Part shown: piece after piece, positions 51,345-61,400 of the stretch
Position numbering within the stretch: position 1 is the first letter of the stretch
Layout of the letters: each line of letters starts with the position of its first letter
NCBI RefSeq assembly: GCF_001548475.1
Contig: NZ_LRUJ01000009.1
Location: 1-64,000 of the forward strand
Length of the DNA: 64,000 nucleotides
Direction: 5' to 3'
Origin: Bordetella hinzii LMG 13501
GTDB taxonomy: Bacteria > Pseudomonadota > Gammaproteobacteria > Burkholderiales > Burkholderiaceae_B
Program-made: the position numbers and the translations under genes
The notes under the pieces: model-generated
Seen by the model: only the letters and a program-made list of their open reading frames with translations
What the model was told of the DNA's origin: nothing
The model's database searches: none

Positions 51345-52082
51345 ATGGATGTCCGTTACACCGAGCTTGCGAGCGTGCTGGTCAAGCAAATCACCGAAGG
51401 CCCCTTGCAGGTCGGCGACCAACTGCCCAGCGAAGTCGCCCTGGCCGAAGAACATGGCGTCAGCCGCACCACGATACGGTCGGCCCTGAACATCGTCGAA
51501 GGGCTGGGCCTGATCAGCCGCAAGCGCCGCGCCGGGACGGTGATCGTGGCCAAGGAGACGCGCAACAGCTACACCAAGTCGCTCCATAACATCGAGGACC
51601 TGGTCAACTACGCCAGCTACACCGAACGCACCATCATCGACATCTCCGATGCGGTGGCCGACGAGCAGCTGGCCGCCGCGCTGGAGTGCCGCCCGGGCCA
51701 GAAGTGGCTCAAGATCCGCATGCTGCGCACCGAAAAAACGCCCGAGCGCGCGCCGGTGTGCTGGACCGACGCCTACCTCGATCCCAAGGAGGGCCTGCCC
51801 ATCCTGGACCAGATCCAGGATGGCACCGGCCTGCTGTGCACCCTGATCGAAAAAAACTCCGGCCGCGCCGTGCTGGACGTCAAGCAGGAGATCGCGGCCA
51901 CCTCGCTATCCGAAGGGGTCGCCCCCTATCTGCGGGCCACGCCGCACATGCCGGCGCTCGAAATCACGCGCCAGTACCTCGACCAGGCCAAGCAGAAATT
52001 CCTCATCACGGTCAGCACCTATCCGGCCGACAAATTCCGCTTCACCTTCTGGATGCACCGCGCCAAGGCCACCGAGCTCTAG
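51345..52082 (+). CDS. GntR-family regulator with UTRA ligand-binding domain (HutC type)
   Basis: A 245-residue repressor. The winged HTH (about 1-70) includes LQVGDQLPSEVALAEEHGVS and RTTIRSALNIVEGLGLISRK. The UTRA domain (about 90-235) includes WLKIRMLRTEKTPERAPVCW and TRQYLDQAKQKFLITVSTYP. I chose the ATG at 51345; an upstream ATG at 51225 would start inside the operator. It is divergent from the Bug/hydro-lyase unit and probably represses that unit and itself through the 33-bp palindrome. The ligand is presumably a substrate of the hydro-lyase. Confidence 0.92.
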   Translation: MDVRYTELASVLVKQITEGPLQVGDQLPSEVALAEEHGVSRTTIRSALNIVEGLGLISRKRRAGTVIVAKETRNSYTKSLHNIEDLVNYASYTERTIIDISDAVADEQLAAALECRPGQKWLKIRMLRTEKTPERAPVCWTDAYLDPKEGLPILDQIQDGTGLLCTLIEKNSGRAVLDVKQEIAATSLSEGVAPYLRATPHMPALEITRQYLDQAKQKFLITVSTYPADKFRFTFWMHRAKATEL

Positions 52083-52117
52083 GCGTTCCGTTTCCCTTCC
52101 CGAGCGAGTCCCTCACC

Positions 52118-53065
52118 ATGTCCATCCTGTCCCAGGCCGTCTGTGCGCCGGTCACGCGCAGCGCCTTTTTCCTGGTCGCCACGGTCAAGCCCGATGCGCG
52201 CAGCTGCGCCACGGTGCGCGAGTGCTGCGCCGATATCGCGGCGCTGGTGCGCTCGGTCGGCAAGCGCGTGCCGGACGGCCAGCTGTCCTGTGTGCTGGCC
52301 TTCAGCGCCCAGGTCTGGCCGCGCCTGTTCGGCGGTCCGGCGCCGGCCGGCCTGCATCCCTTCCGGGAATTCGGCGAGGGTGAACGCCGCGCCGTCGCCA
52401 CCCCCGGCGATCTGCTGCTGCATGTGCGCGCCGACCGCCAAGACCTGGGCTTTGAACTGCTGACCCAGCTCATGACGCGCCTGCAAGGAGCGGTCGACGT
52501 GGTGGACGAGGTCCAGGGGTTCCGCAATTTCGACATGCGCGCCATGATCGGCTTTGTCGACGGCACCGAGAATCCCGAGGGCGAGGCCGTGCCGGCCTTC
52601 ACGCTGGTCGGCGACGAAGATCCCGGCTTCCGTGGCGGCAGCTACGTCCTGGTGCAGAAATACCTGCACGACATGACCGCCTGGAACGCGCTCACGGTCG
52701 AGCAGCAGGAGCGCATCATCGGCCGCCGCAAGCTCTCGGACATCGAACTGGACGAAGAGACCAAGCCCGACTGGTCGCACAGCGCGCTCACCACGCTGGA
52801 GGACGAGGCGGGCAACGAGGTCAAGATCCTGCGCGACAACATGCCTTTCGGCCGCCCCGGCCATGGCGAGTTCGGCACCTACTTCATCGGCTATGCGCGC
52901 TCGCCCCGGCCCATCGAGCAGATGCTGGAGAACATGTTCGTCGGCAAGCCGCCAGGCAATTACGACCGCCTGCTGGACTTCTCGCGCGCGGTGACCGGCG
53001 GCCTGTTCTTCGCTCCCTCGGCCACCCTGCTCGAAGCCCTCGCCGAGCGCGCGCCCCAGGCCTGA
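52118..53065 (+). CDS. DyP-type heme peroxidase (YfeX-like)
   Basis: A 315-residue dye-decolorising peroxidase. The GXXDG motif is G145-F-V-D148-G with the distal acid, the proximal heme His is probably H221 (DWSHSALT), and a distal Arg lies in KILRDNMPFG, with GTYFIGYARSPRPIEQML near the C terminus. There is no signal peptide or twin-arginine motif, so it is the cytoplasmic YfeX/DypB class and not EfeB. The ATG at 52118 is chosen; its frame is open upstream across gntR but that is a shadow. It lies 35 bases after gntR and may be co-transcribed, with no obvious pathway link. Confidence 0.93.
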   Translation: MSILSQAVCAPVTRSAFFLVATVKPDARSCATVRECCADIAALVRSVGKRVPDGQLSCVLAFSAQVWPRLFGGPAPAGLHPFREFGEGERRAVATPGDLLLHVRADRQDLGFELLTQLMTRLQGAVDVVDEVQGFRNFDMRAMIGFVDGTENPEGEAVPAFTLVGDEDPGFRGGSYVLVQKYLHDMTAWNALTVEQQERIIGRRKLSDIELDEETKPDWSHSALTTLEDEAGNEVKILRDNMPFGRPGHGEFGTYFIGYARSPRPIEQMLENMFVGKPPGNYDRLLDFSRAVTGGLFFAPSATLLEALAERAPQA

Positions 53066-53078
53066 CCGCCACGGCCGC

Positions 53079-53107
53079 CCGGTCCGTTAGCAGCTGTAAC
53101 GGATCGG
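53079..53107. repeat. 11-bp inverted repeat between dyp and the signalling operon
   Basis: CCGGTCCGTTA and TAACGGATCGG are complementary over 11 bp (one G-T) around a 7-base loop. There is no T-run. It may terminate the DyP transcript, or serve as an operator, since its right arm overlaps the Pho-box-like repeat. Confidence 0.6.
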
Positions 53108-53111
53108 TCAT
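53094..53111 (+). promoter_or_regulatory. Pho-box-like direct repeat upstream of the Vre-like operon
   Basis: CTGTAAC-GGAT-CGGTCAT consists of two 7-base units with a 4-base spacer, the exact PhoB-box layout. The units match CTGTCAT at 5 and 6 of 7 positions. It ends 74 bases before the ATG at 53186. In Pseudomonas aeruginosa the vreAIR operon is under PhoB control, which makes this placement notable. The match is by eye only. Confidence 0.4.
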
Positions 53112-53185
53112 GCGCGCTGGCTACGATACGGCCCTCGAGAGGCGACGGTGTCGGCGCGGCGCCTTTTCTTCTTGGGAAGGCGCGT

Positions 53186-53839
53186 ATGGTGGGCGGGGAT
53201 AGGTCGGGCATATCGGTGCTGCGCCAGATGGGGCGGATGCTGGCCTGCGCCGGCATGCTGATGGCCCTGGCGCCGGCCCATGCCGGCGCGGAGGGCGGAC
53301 TGATCCAGTTCGATATCCCGGCCCAGCCGCTCGATGGCGCGCTGCTGGCCTATACGCGGGCGACGGGCTTGTCGGTGCTGGTCTCCAGCCGACTGAGCCA
53401 GGGGCAGTACGGCAGCGCGGTGCGCGGCCGCTATACGGCGCGCCAGGCGCTGGACCGCCTGCTGGCCAGCACACCCCTGCAAGCCCGCTATGTCAGCGAT
53501 TCGGCATTCACCCTGGTCGCGCCCGGGCCGCAGGGCCAGGCGGCCTTGAAGAACTATGCGGGCGTCATCCAGCGCACCCTCACGCGCGCCTTGTGCCATT
53601 CGCAGGCAGAGGCGTTCGGACGCTATCGCGCCGGCCTGCGGCTGTGGTTCACCCCGGCAGGGGCCATCGAGCGGGCCGAGCTGGTCTCCAGCAGCGGCCT
53701 GGGCGACACGGCCCTGCCCGACCGGCTGCGCGGCCTGTTGATGGACCGCCCGCCTCCGCCGGGCTTGGAGCAGCCGGTCGGCATTCTATTGACCCAGCAT
53801 GCCGATCCCGCGGCCGTGTGCCGTGCGGCGGCGCATTGA
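53186..53839 (+). CDS. Barrel-less STN plus TonB-C-like signalling protein (VreA-like)
   Basis: A 217-residue secreted protein. The signal peptide has a cleavage region near AHAGA, followed by an STN domain (IQFDIPAQPLDGALLAYTRA through DSAFTLVAPG, about 38-110) as in siderophore transducers. It then has a TonB-C-like domain (about 115-215, with AFGRYRAGLRLWFTPAGAIE) in place of a beta-barrel. This unusual architecture is that of Pseudomonas aeruginosa VreA, the sensor of the PUMA3 system. It is followed by ECF sigma and FecR genes, so it likely triggers the anti-sigma in the periplasm. GGAAGG precedes the ATG. TonB-like transport of energy is possible but unproven. Confidence 0.85.
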   Translation: MVGGDRSGISVLRQMGRMLACAGMLMALAPAHAGAEGGLIQFDIPAQPLDGALLAYTRATGLSVLVSSRLSQGQYGSAVRGRYTARQALDRLLASTPLQARYVSDSAFTLVAPGPQGQAALKNYAGVIQRTLTRALCHSQAEAFGRYRAGLRLWFTPAGAIERAELVSSSGLGDTALPDRLRGLLMDRPPPPGLEQPVGILLTQHADPAAVCRAAAH

Positions 53840-53848
53840 GGAGCGGGG

Positions 53849-54361
53849 ATGTCGGTCAGCCTGCGCGAGGTGTTTCTCAACCATTACGGGGCGTTGCGCA
53901 AGCGTCTGCAGTTGCGCCTGGGCTGCGAGGACCAGGCCAATGACGCGATGCAGGAGGCCTGGCTGCGCGTGGACGCCCTGGTCGATGACGCCAAGGTGGA
54001 ATACCCCTCGGCCTATCTGTTCCGCATCGCGGTCAATATCGCCGAGGACAACCGGCGCAGGGAGGCGCGCGTGCTATCGCTCGATGAGGTGGAAGCCCTG
54101 TATGACATGGCCGATGAAATGGCCGACACCGCGCGCATCGTGGCCGCGCGTTCGGAATTGCAGGCGCTGGAAGAGGCGCTGGAATCCTTGCCCCGCCGGC
54201 GGCGGGCCATTGTGATGGCCGCCCGGGTGGAAAACCTCACCCACCGCGAAATCGCGGAGCGTTTCGGCGTGTCCATGAGCACGGTGGAGAACGAGTTGCG
54301 CGTCGGGCTGGCCTATTGCTGCGATCGCCTGGGCCGGCGCGCGCGAGGAGGCCGGGTATGA
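53849..54361 (+). CDS. ECF RNA polymerase sigma factor (VreI-like)
   Basis: A 170-residue FecI-type ECF sigma factor. Region 2 is CEDQANDAMQEAWLRVDALV and YLFRIAVNIAEDNRRREARV; region 4 is LESLPRRRRAIVMAARVENL and THREIAERFGVSMSTVENEL. GGAGCGGGG precedes the ATG, nine bases after the sensor gene, and its stop overlaps the FecR start (ATGA). By context it should transcribe the adjacent giant adhesin gene and be held inactive by the FecR protein. Confidence 0.92.
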   Translation: MSVSLREVFLNHYGALRKRLQLRLGCEDQANDAMQEAWLRVDALVDDAKVEYPSAYLFRIAVNIAEDNRRREARVLSLDEVEALYDMADEMADTARIVAARSELQALEEALESLPRRRRAIVMAARVENLTHREIAERFGVSMSTVENELRVGLAYCCDRLGRRARGGRV

Positions 54362-55323
54362 AGCCTGCCGATGCGGCGATACCGCCCGCGCTGTGGCGCG
54401 AGGCGCAGCAATGGGTGGTGCGGCTGGCTTCCGGCCAGGTGACGGCCGGCGAGGGCCAGGCTTTCTCGCGCTGGTGCCGCCAGAGCCGCCTGCACGCCAC
54501 GGCTTTCGCCCAGGCGCGCTCGGTGTGGCGCGAGCTGGAGCCGGCGGCCCGCCGCGTGGCCCATCGCGAAACCCTGGCCCCGGCCGGGCGCGGCCGTCCG
54601 GCGCTGGCGCGGCGGGCTTTCCTGGGCACGGCGGCCGCCGCCGGCGCGGTCTATCTGGCCCTGCGCCCGCCCCTGGGGCTGTGGCCGGGCCTGGCCGAGA
54701 TGGGCGCCGATTTCCACACCGCCACCGGCGAACAGCGCGAAATCCAACTGGCCGGCGATGTGCAGGTGCTGATGAATACACAGACCCGGCTGTCGGCGCC
54801 CGCGCCCGGCGCGCTGACGCTGCACTCGGGCGAGGCGGAGTTCGCCCTGGGCAGCCGGCCGCCGGGGGCGGCGCCGCTGCGGGTGCGCGCGGGGCAAGGC
54901 ACGGTGGTGGCGCGGGCGGGCCGCTTCAATGTGCGCAGCCTCGGCGATCGCCTGTGCGTGACCTGCATGCGCGGAGAAGTCGAGGTGGAATATGGCGCCC
55001 GCACGGTCAGCTTGGGCGCCGACCAGCAGCTGGCCCTCGGTCCGGGCGAGCGTGGCCAGGTCGAGCCCGCCAGCCCGGCCGCCCTGGCCTGGCAGCGCCG
55101 CCTGCTGGTGTTCAACAAGGTGCCCTTGTCGGAGGTCGTCGATGAGGTCAACCGCTATCGCCGCGGCCGGCTGGTGCTGATGGGCGATGCGCTGGGACGC
55201 AATCTGGTGCAGGCCAGCTTTCCGCTGGAGCGCCTGGATGACGTGGTGGCGCTCATCCGCGATGCCTATGGCGCCTCGGTGACCCATTTGCCGGGCGGGG
55301 TCGTGGTGCTGCGGCCGGCCTGA
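54358..55323 (+). CDS. FecR-family anti-sigma factor (VreR-like)
   Basis: A 321-residue membrane-spanning anti-sigma. An N-terminal cytoplasmic domain (about 1-75, with LWREAQQWVVRLASGQVTAG, FSRWCRQSRLHATAFAQARS) is followed by RRAFLGTAAAAGAV at the start of the transmembrane segment, resembling a twin-arginine motif. The periplasmic FecR domain has EIQLAGDVQVLMNTQTRLSA and GTVVARAGRFNVRSL, and a C-terminal part (KVPLSEVVDEVNRYRRG) resembles a STN-interacting domain. It starts within the sigma stop and ends 135 bases before the adhesin gene. It should bind the sigma and respond to the VreA-like sensor. Confidence 0.92.
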   Translation: MKPADAAIPPALWREAQQWVVRLASGQVTAGEGQAFSRWCRQSRLHATAFAQARSVWRELEPAARRVAHRETLAPAGRGRPALARRAFLGTAAAAGAVYLALRPPLGLWPGLAEMGADFHTATGEQREIQLAGDVQVLMNTQTRLSAPAPGALTLHSGEAEFALGSRPPGAAPLRVRAGQGTVVARAGRFNVRSLGDRLCVTCMRGEVEVEYGARTVSLGADQQLALGPGERGQVEPASPAALAWQRRLLVFNKVPLSEVVDEVNRYRRGRLVLMGDALGRNLVQASFPLERLDDVVALIRDAYGASVTHLPGGVVVLRPA

Positions 55324-55458
55324 GTGCGGGCAGGGCGCCGGGGAATATGAATCTTTCGTGAACCCTCAAGGGCTCGGGGCCGCGCGGGCGTCTAGGTCAG
55401 CAGTACGCGACAGAACCCGCAGGCCGGGTCATGTCCCCATTCTTGCTGAAGGAACACC

Positions 55459-58400
55459 ATGCCTCGCTCCGCCCCGCTGCGCCATATCGCCCCCGCTGCC
55501 TCGCCCCTGTTCGGTATGTCCCGCCGCAAGACCCGCCGTCCGCGGTCCTGGTGGGGCCTGACGCCCGCCGCGGCGGCGGTCGCCGCCTTGTTGTGGACGT
55601 TGCCGGCCCAGGCCCAGCGGGCCGATGGCGCCTGGTTTGCCGGCGCGGCCAAGGGCCCGCGCGCGCCCCAGCCGGGCGTGGCGGTGCCTCCCACGGCCCT
55701 GCAGCAGGCCCAGGCGCGCCAGCAATTGTCGCGCTCCATCGGCAATCTGAACCGCTCGGTCAACGCCATCGCCGCGGCCCAGGCCGCGCAGGCGGCCGCG
55801 GCGGCGGCGGCCCGCGGCGGCGTGCCGGACGGCCTGGCCCCGGGGGGACTGGAGGTGGCGCAGGGCGAGGGCGCGCACTGGGAAGGGGCGCTGGCGCCCG
55901 TGCAAACCCAGGCCGGCGGCCGCACCCAGGTGCGGGTCCAGCAGACCGCCGAGCGCGCCATCCTCCATTGGGACCGCTTTGACGTCGGGCGCAACACCAC
56001 CGTCGATTTCCAGCAACGGCCGACCGACGCGGTGCTTAACCGCGTGGTGGGCGCCGATGCCCGGCCCAGCCAGATCCAGGGCGCCATCGAAGGCGCGGGC
56101 ACGGTGATGGTGCTCAATCAGAACGGCGTGGTGTTCCACGCCGGCAGCCAGGTCAATACGCGCAACCTGGTGGCGGCGGCCGCCACGCTGAGCGACGCGC
56201 AGTTCCGCGAGCGCGGCATCTATAGCAATGACAATGCGCCGGCGCTGCTCGACGCGCGGGGCGATGTGATCGTGGCGGCGGGCGCCAGCCTGCGGACGCG
56301 CAAGCCCGACAGTTCGACCAGCGGCGGGGGCTATGTGCTGCTGGCGGGCAAATCGGTGGACAACGCGGGCAGCATCCATGCGCCGCAGGGACAGGCCGTG
56401 CTGGCGGCGGGCGACAATTTCGTGATCCGCCGGGGCCAGGGCACGGTGGGCAACCAGGCGTCGACCACGCGCGGCAATGTGGTCGAACCGGGCGGCGCGG
56501 GACAGGTGCGCAATACCGGCCTGGTCCAGGCGCCCCTGGGCGATGTCACCCTGGCCGGCCACAAGGTGGAGCAGGCCGGCGTGGTGGCGGCCACCACCTC
56601 GGTCGACGCGCGCGGCACGGTGCACTTGACCGCGCGCGGCGCGGGCGCCGAGATCACCCTGGGCGAAGGCGCGGTGACCGCCGTGCTGGTCGACGCCAGC
56701 AAGTCGGCCGCGCTCGACGGCCAGCGCGACGCTTTGCTCAAGCCCTCGATAGGCTCCAATGAGGCCGTGCAGCGGGCCGATGACTACCGCCGCGATCTGT
56801 CGCTCATCGAGATCGACAGCGCCGGCTCGGTGCGCTTCGCGCCGGGCTCGCTCACGCTGGCCACGGGCGGGCAGGTGGTGTCCACGGCGGGCACGCGCAC
56901 CCTGGTCGAGCGCGAGGCCCAGATCGATGTCAGCGGCGCCATCGGCGTGGCGGTCGATATGTCGGTCAACAACCTGAAGGTCAATATCCAGGGCAATGAA
57001 CAGCGCGACGCCCCGGGCGCGCGCGATGACGCCACGCTGAACAACAGCGATGTCTGGCTCGATGTGCGCGAACTGCTGCGCGTGGCGGCCGGCACGGGCG
57101 GCTATGAGAGCGAGCGCTGGTATTCGGGCGGCGGGCTCTTCGAGGTGGGCGGCTATCTCGCCACGCGCGCGCTGCCGGCCAGTGTCTGGCTGGCCCAGGG
57201 CGGCGTCGTGCGCTTTCAGGGCGCGGAGGTGGTGACCCAGCAGGGATCTTCGATCAACCTGTCCGGCGGCACGCTGGACGTGCAGCCCGGCGAGCTGCGC
57301 CAGACCTGGCTGCGCGGCGCCGACGGCCGTCTCTATACCGCCGACCAGGCGCCGGCCGATCTGCTCTACCGGGGCGTGTACAAAGGCTATGAACTGGCCT
57401 CGGCGCGCTGGGGCGCGACGACGTATTACTACAACCCCCTGCTGGCGCCGGTCACGCGCCACGCGGCTGGCTATACCGTGGGCCGCGACGCCGGCACCGT
57501 GGTGGTGTCCACCGGCCGCGCGGTACTGGACGGCGACCTGGTCAGCGACGTCTATCAAGGGCCGATGCAGACCCAGGCCCCCGCGCGCAGCCTGGATGGC
57601 CTGCGGCAATCCCATCGCGCGCAGGCGCGCCGCGCCGAACTCGTGGTGGGCACCTACCAGGCCTGGTTCGACACCGCCACCGGCGGCCTGCGCTACGCCC
57701 TTGGCCCGGGCGCCGGCCAGGTATCGGTAGGCGATCATGGCCCGGCCGGGGTGCCGGATCTCGCCGCGCCGCTGCCGCCCGAGCGCCAGGGCGCCATTCT
57801 GCTGGACGCGGGCAGGCTCAACGACGCTCAACTGGGCGCGCTGCGCATCGCCGCTGCCGGGCAGATCAGCGTGGACTCGGCCCTGCGCCTGGCCGATGGC
57901 GGCGAGTTCACGCTGTACGCCCCGCAGGTGGCCATCAACGCCGATGTGGTCAGCCATGGCGGCCTCATGCGGCTGGGCAATGTGCTGAACCAGCCTTTGG
58001 GCGGACGTCTGCAGGATACGGCGCTGGCCGCCAGCGGCCGTCCGGCCGTGGTGATCGCCGACGGCAAGCGCCTGGACGCCAGCGGCGCCTGGAGCAACCT
58101 GCTGGACGATCCGGCCGGGCTGGCGCCGTGGCGCGATGGCGGCAGTATTTTTCTCGTCGGCTCGGGCGATGTGAATGTCGGGGCGGGCAGCGTCATCGAT
58201 GTGTCCTCGGGCGGCCTGCTGGGCGTCGACGGCACGCTCGCGGGCGGGACCGGCGGAAGCGTGACATTGGCGGCCGATACCTATTCGCCGGTGGGCAACA
58301 GCGATGGCCGGCTGCGCATGGACGGCACGCTGCGCGGCTATGGCGTGGATGGCGGCGGCACGCTCAAGGTGGAGACGGGCGGGCGGCTGGTGCTGGGCCG

Positions 58401-61400
58401 CGCGGCCGCCGGCGCCGAGGAAGTGGCGCTGGCGTCCGCTGTCTTGCAGACCGGCTTTGCCAAGTACGACCTCAACGGCCATGGCGGGCTGGAGGTCGCC
58501 GCGGGCGCGCGCCTGGAAGTGCTCAGGCCGCGGTTGACGCTGTCGCGGCCGATTTCCGAGGCGCCGGCCAGCGGCGCGCCCGCCGGGACGGCGCTCGCGC
58601 CCTGGCTGGCGCCGCTTTTCGTGGAAGACGCGCGGCGCGCCAGGCTGACGCAGCGCGCCGGCGCCAGCCTGGCGCTGCGCTCGGAGCGCGCCACGGCGGG
58701 CGGCGACATCCTGGTGGACGAAGGCGCGGTGGTGAGCGTGGATCCGGGCCAGTCGATCACGGTGGCGGGCGGCGGCCAGATGACGGTGCTGGGCACCTTG
58801 CGCGCGCAGGTGGGCGCCATCCGCATCCAGGACCTGCGCGTGCCCGACCAGGTCTATGCCCCCAGCGCGACGCCGCGTTCGATCTGGGTGGGCGAACATG
58901 GCGTGCTGGACGTCTCCGGCATCGGCTACACGGCCCGGGACCTGCAGGGGCGGCGTTATGGCGTGGTGCGCGCCGGCGGCAACATCGAGATCGGCGGCCA
59001 GATGGGCTGGGAGGAGGCCGCCTATGCCACGCGGGTGAGCGACCGCCACATCATCTTGCGGCCGGGTTCGCTGCTGCAGGCCTCGGGCACCCAGGTGACG
59101 CTGGATATGCCGGCCGGGGCGGCCACGGTGGCCTCGGCTGGCGGCACCATCGTGCTCGCCTCGGCCAATAGTCTTTACCTGGACGGCGACCTGCGCGCCG
59201 CCTCGGGCGGCGAAGGCGCCGGCGGCGGCACCCTGGGCCTGAGCCTGGGCGGCGCTTTCTATCTGCGCGGCGCCGCGCAGCCGGAGGTGCTGGCCGCCCG
59301 CTGGCTGACGCTGGCCCGCGAACAAGGCGCCAGCGTCCTGGGCGCCGGCCTGCGGCCGGGGCAGGCCGATCCCGCCTTGCGCTATGGCTACGCCCGGCTG
59401 GGCGCCGACACGGTCGCGGCCGGCGGCTTCGGCAGCCTGTCGGTGCTGGCCGATATGCAGGCCCAGGAGTCGCTGACGCTGGCGCTGCCGCAAAGCCTGC
59501 GCCTGGCCGGCAGCCTGCGCATGGCGCCGGATGCGCCGGCCGGCAGCATGGTGACGCTGCGCGCGCCCTATGTCCGCCTGCAGGGCGCCGCCTACCCGCT
59601 GTTGCAGGGCGGCGATAGCCTGGTCTATCCCGTCCGCGGCGATGTGGTGCCGGCCGACTATGCGGGCCTGGGCCACCAGCTCGCGGTGCGCGCCGGCCGT
59701 CTGATCGACCTGCGCGGCCTGGTGGACCTGGGCGCCTTCGAGGACGTGCTGCTCGACAGCGATGGCGATGTGCGTCTGCTGGCCGATACCGTCAGGGCGA
59801 GCTCCGCGCCGACCGAAGTGACGGCGCCCTTGAGGCTGACGGTCGCCGCGCGGCAGATCTATCCGGAGACGCACGGCGCGGGCCGCCTGGCCGCCGGTTT
59901 CTACCAGACCTATGGCGGCACGATCGACAACCCCGACGGTCTGCTGCGCATCGTGTCCAAGGGCGACCCGGGCGCGGCGCCCTATTCGGCCTTCGGCCAG
60001 ATCGAGCTGGCCGGATCGCGTATCGAGGTCGGCGGCACGGTGCGAGCGCCCTGGGGCCGCATCGTCCTGAACGGCTCGACGGTCAGGGGCGTGAATGTGG
60101 ATCTGCTGCCGGGCAGCCTGCTGTCGGTCAGCGGCGCGGGCCTGGAGATGATGTATGGCGGCACGGTCGATGGCATCAACTACAAGCAGCAGGGCAGGGA
60201 TGTCTCGCTCTCCGGCGTGGGAGGCACGGATTTCTCGGGCGGCGGCGAGCACGCGGTGAAGTTCGAGAATGTGAAGTCCGTCAATATCCAGCCCGGCGCG
60301 GTGCTGGATGTGTCCGGCGGCGGCAACCTGCTGGGCGCGGGCTTCATCAGCGGCCGGGGAGGGTCGGTCGACATCCTGCGCCATGCCCTGGCCGACGCCA
60401 ATCCCGGCTATGCCTATAGCCGCGGCGGCAACGCGGTCTATGCCATCGTGCCGGGCTATGCCGGCGCCTATGCGCCGACGGGCGGAGAAACAGGCGCGGG
60501 CATGCCCGAGCTCGGGCGCCAGGTCACGGTAGGCGCGGGCGTGCCCGGCCTGCCGGCAGGCACCTATACCTTGCTGCCCGCGAACTACGCGCTCATGCCG
60601 GGCGGCTTCCGGGTCGAGGTCGGCGCGCAGGGCATGCAGGCCACGCAGGGGGCGGTGGCCACCCGCAACGGTTCCTGGCTGGCCAGCGGCCGGATGGAGA
60701 ATGGCCTGCTGGGCACGCGCGAGGCGATGCCCACGGCGCTGATCCTCACCCCGGGCGCGGCCGTGCGCAAGCACTCGCAGTACAACGATATGTCGTACAA
60801 CGCCTTCGTGCTGGCCAGCGCGGCGCGCCTGAATGCGCCGCGCGGCATGACCACGCAGGATGCCGGCATGTTGCGTTTCTCCTTCCAGGCCGGGGCGGGC
60901 AAGGACGGCCAGTCGGCGCTGACCATGCGCGGCGAGGCGCGTTTCGATGCCGCGGGCCAGGGCATACGCGGCGGCCTGACGCTCTTGCCTTACCGGGCGG
61001 GCCTGGAGATCTTGAATCCGGGCCAGTCTTCCGTGCTGGGCGCCGAGGATGTCGCGCTGCGGGCCGACGAGATCGCCCGCTTCTCCCCCAGCTCGCTCAT
61101 CCTGGGCGGATGGCGCACGACGAGTCCCAAGAGCGGCGCCATGGGCATGCAAGGCGAAGCCAGCCATGTGCTGCTGCGGGATGGCGTGACGCTGGCCGCG
61201 CCCGACATCATTCTGGCGGCCGGCCCGACGGGGCGCATCACCATCGAGCAAGGCGCCATCCTCAATACCCTGGGCCGGGGCGCCGCGCCGCTGGACGCCC
61301 GCCAGGGGCGCTTCTATGACTCCGGCAGCGGCATGCTGGTGCTGTCCAACAGCCTGGTCGACATCACCTCCTCTTATTCGCTGGGCAGGACGGCCATCGA

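Noticed and set aside
52118-53065. DyP peroxidase as EfeB of an iron-uptake EfeUOB system
   Set aside because: There is no twin-arginine signal and no efeU or efeO neighbours; it fits the cytoplasmic YfeX class.
55324-55458. ECF-type promoter directly before the adhesin gene
   Set aside because: TGAACC (55359) and CGTC (55389) look like ECF elements but are 24 bases apart, too far for a normal ECF promoter; a second Pho-like repeat was also not found.
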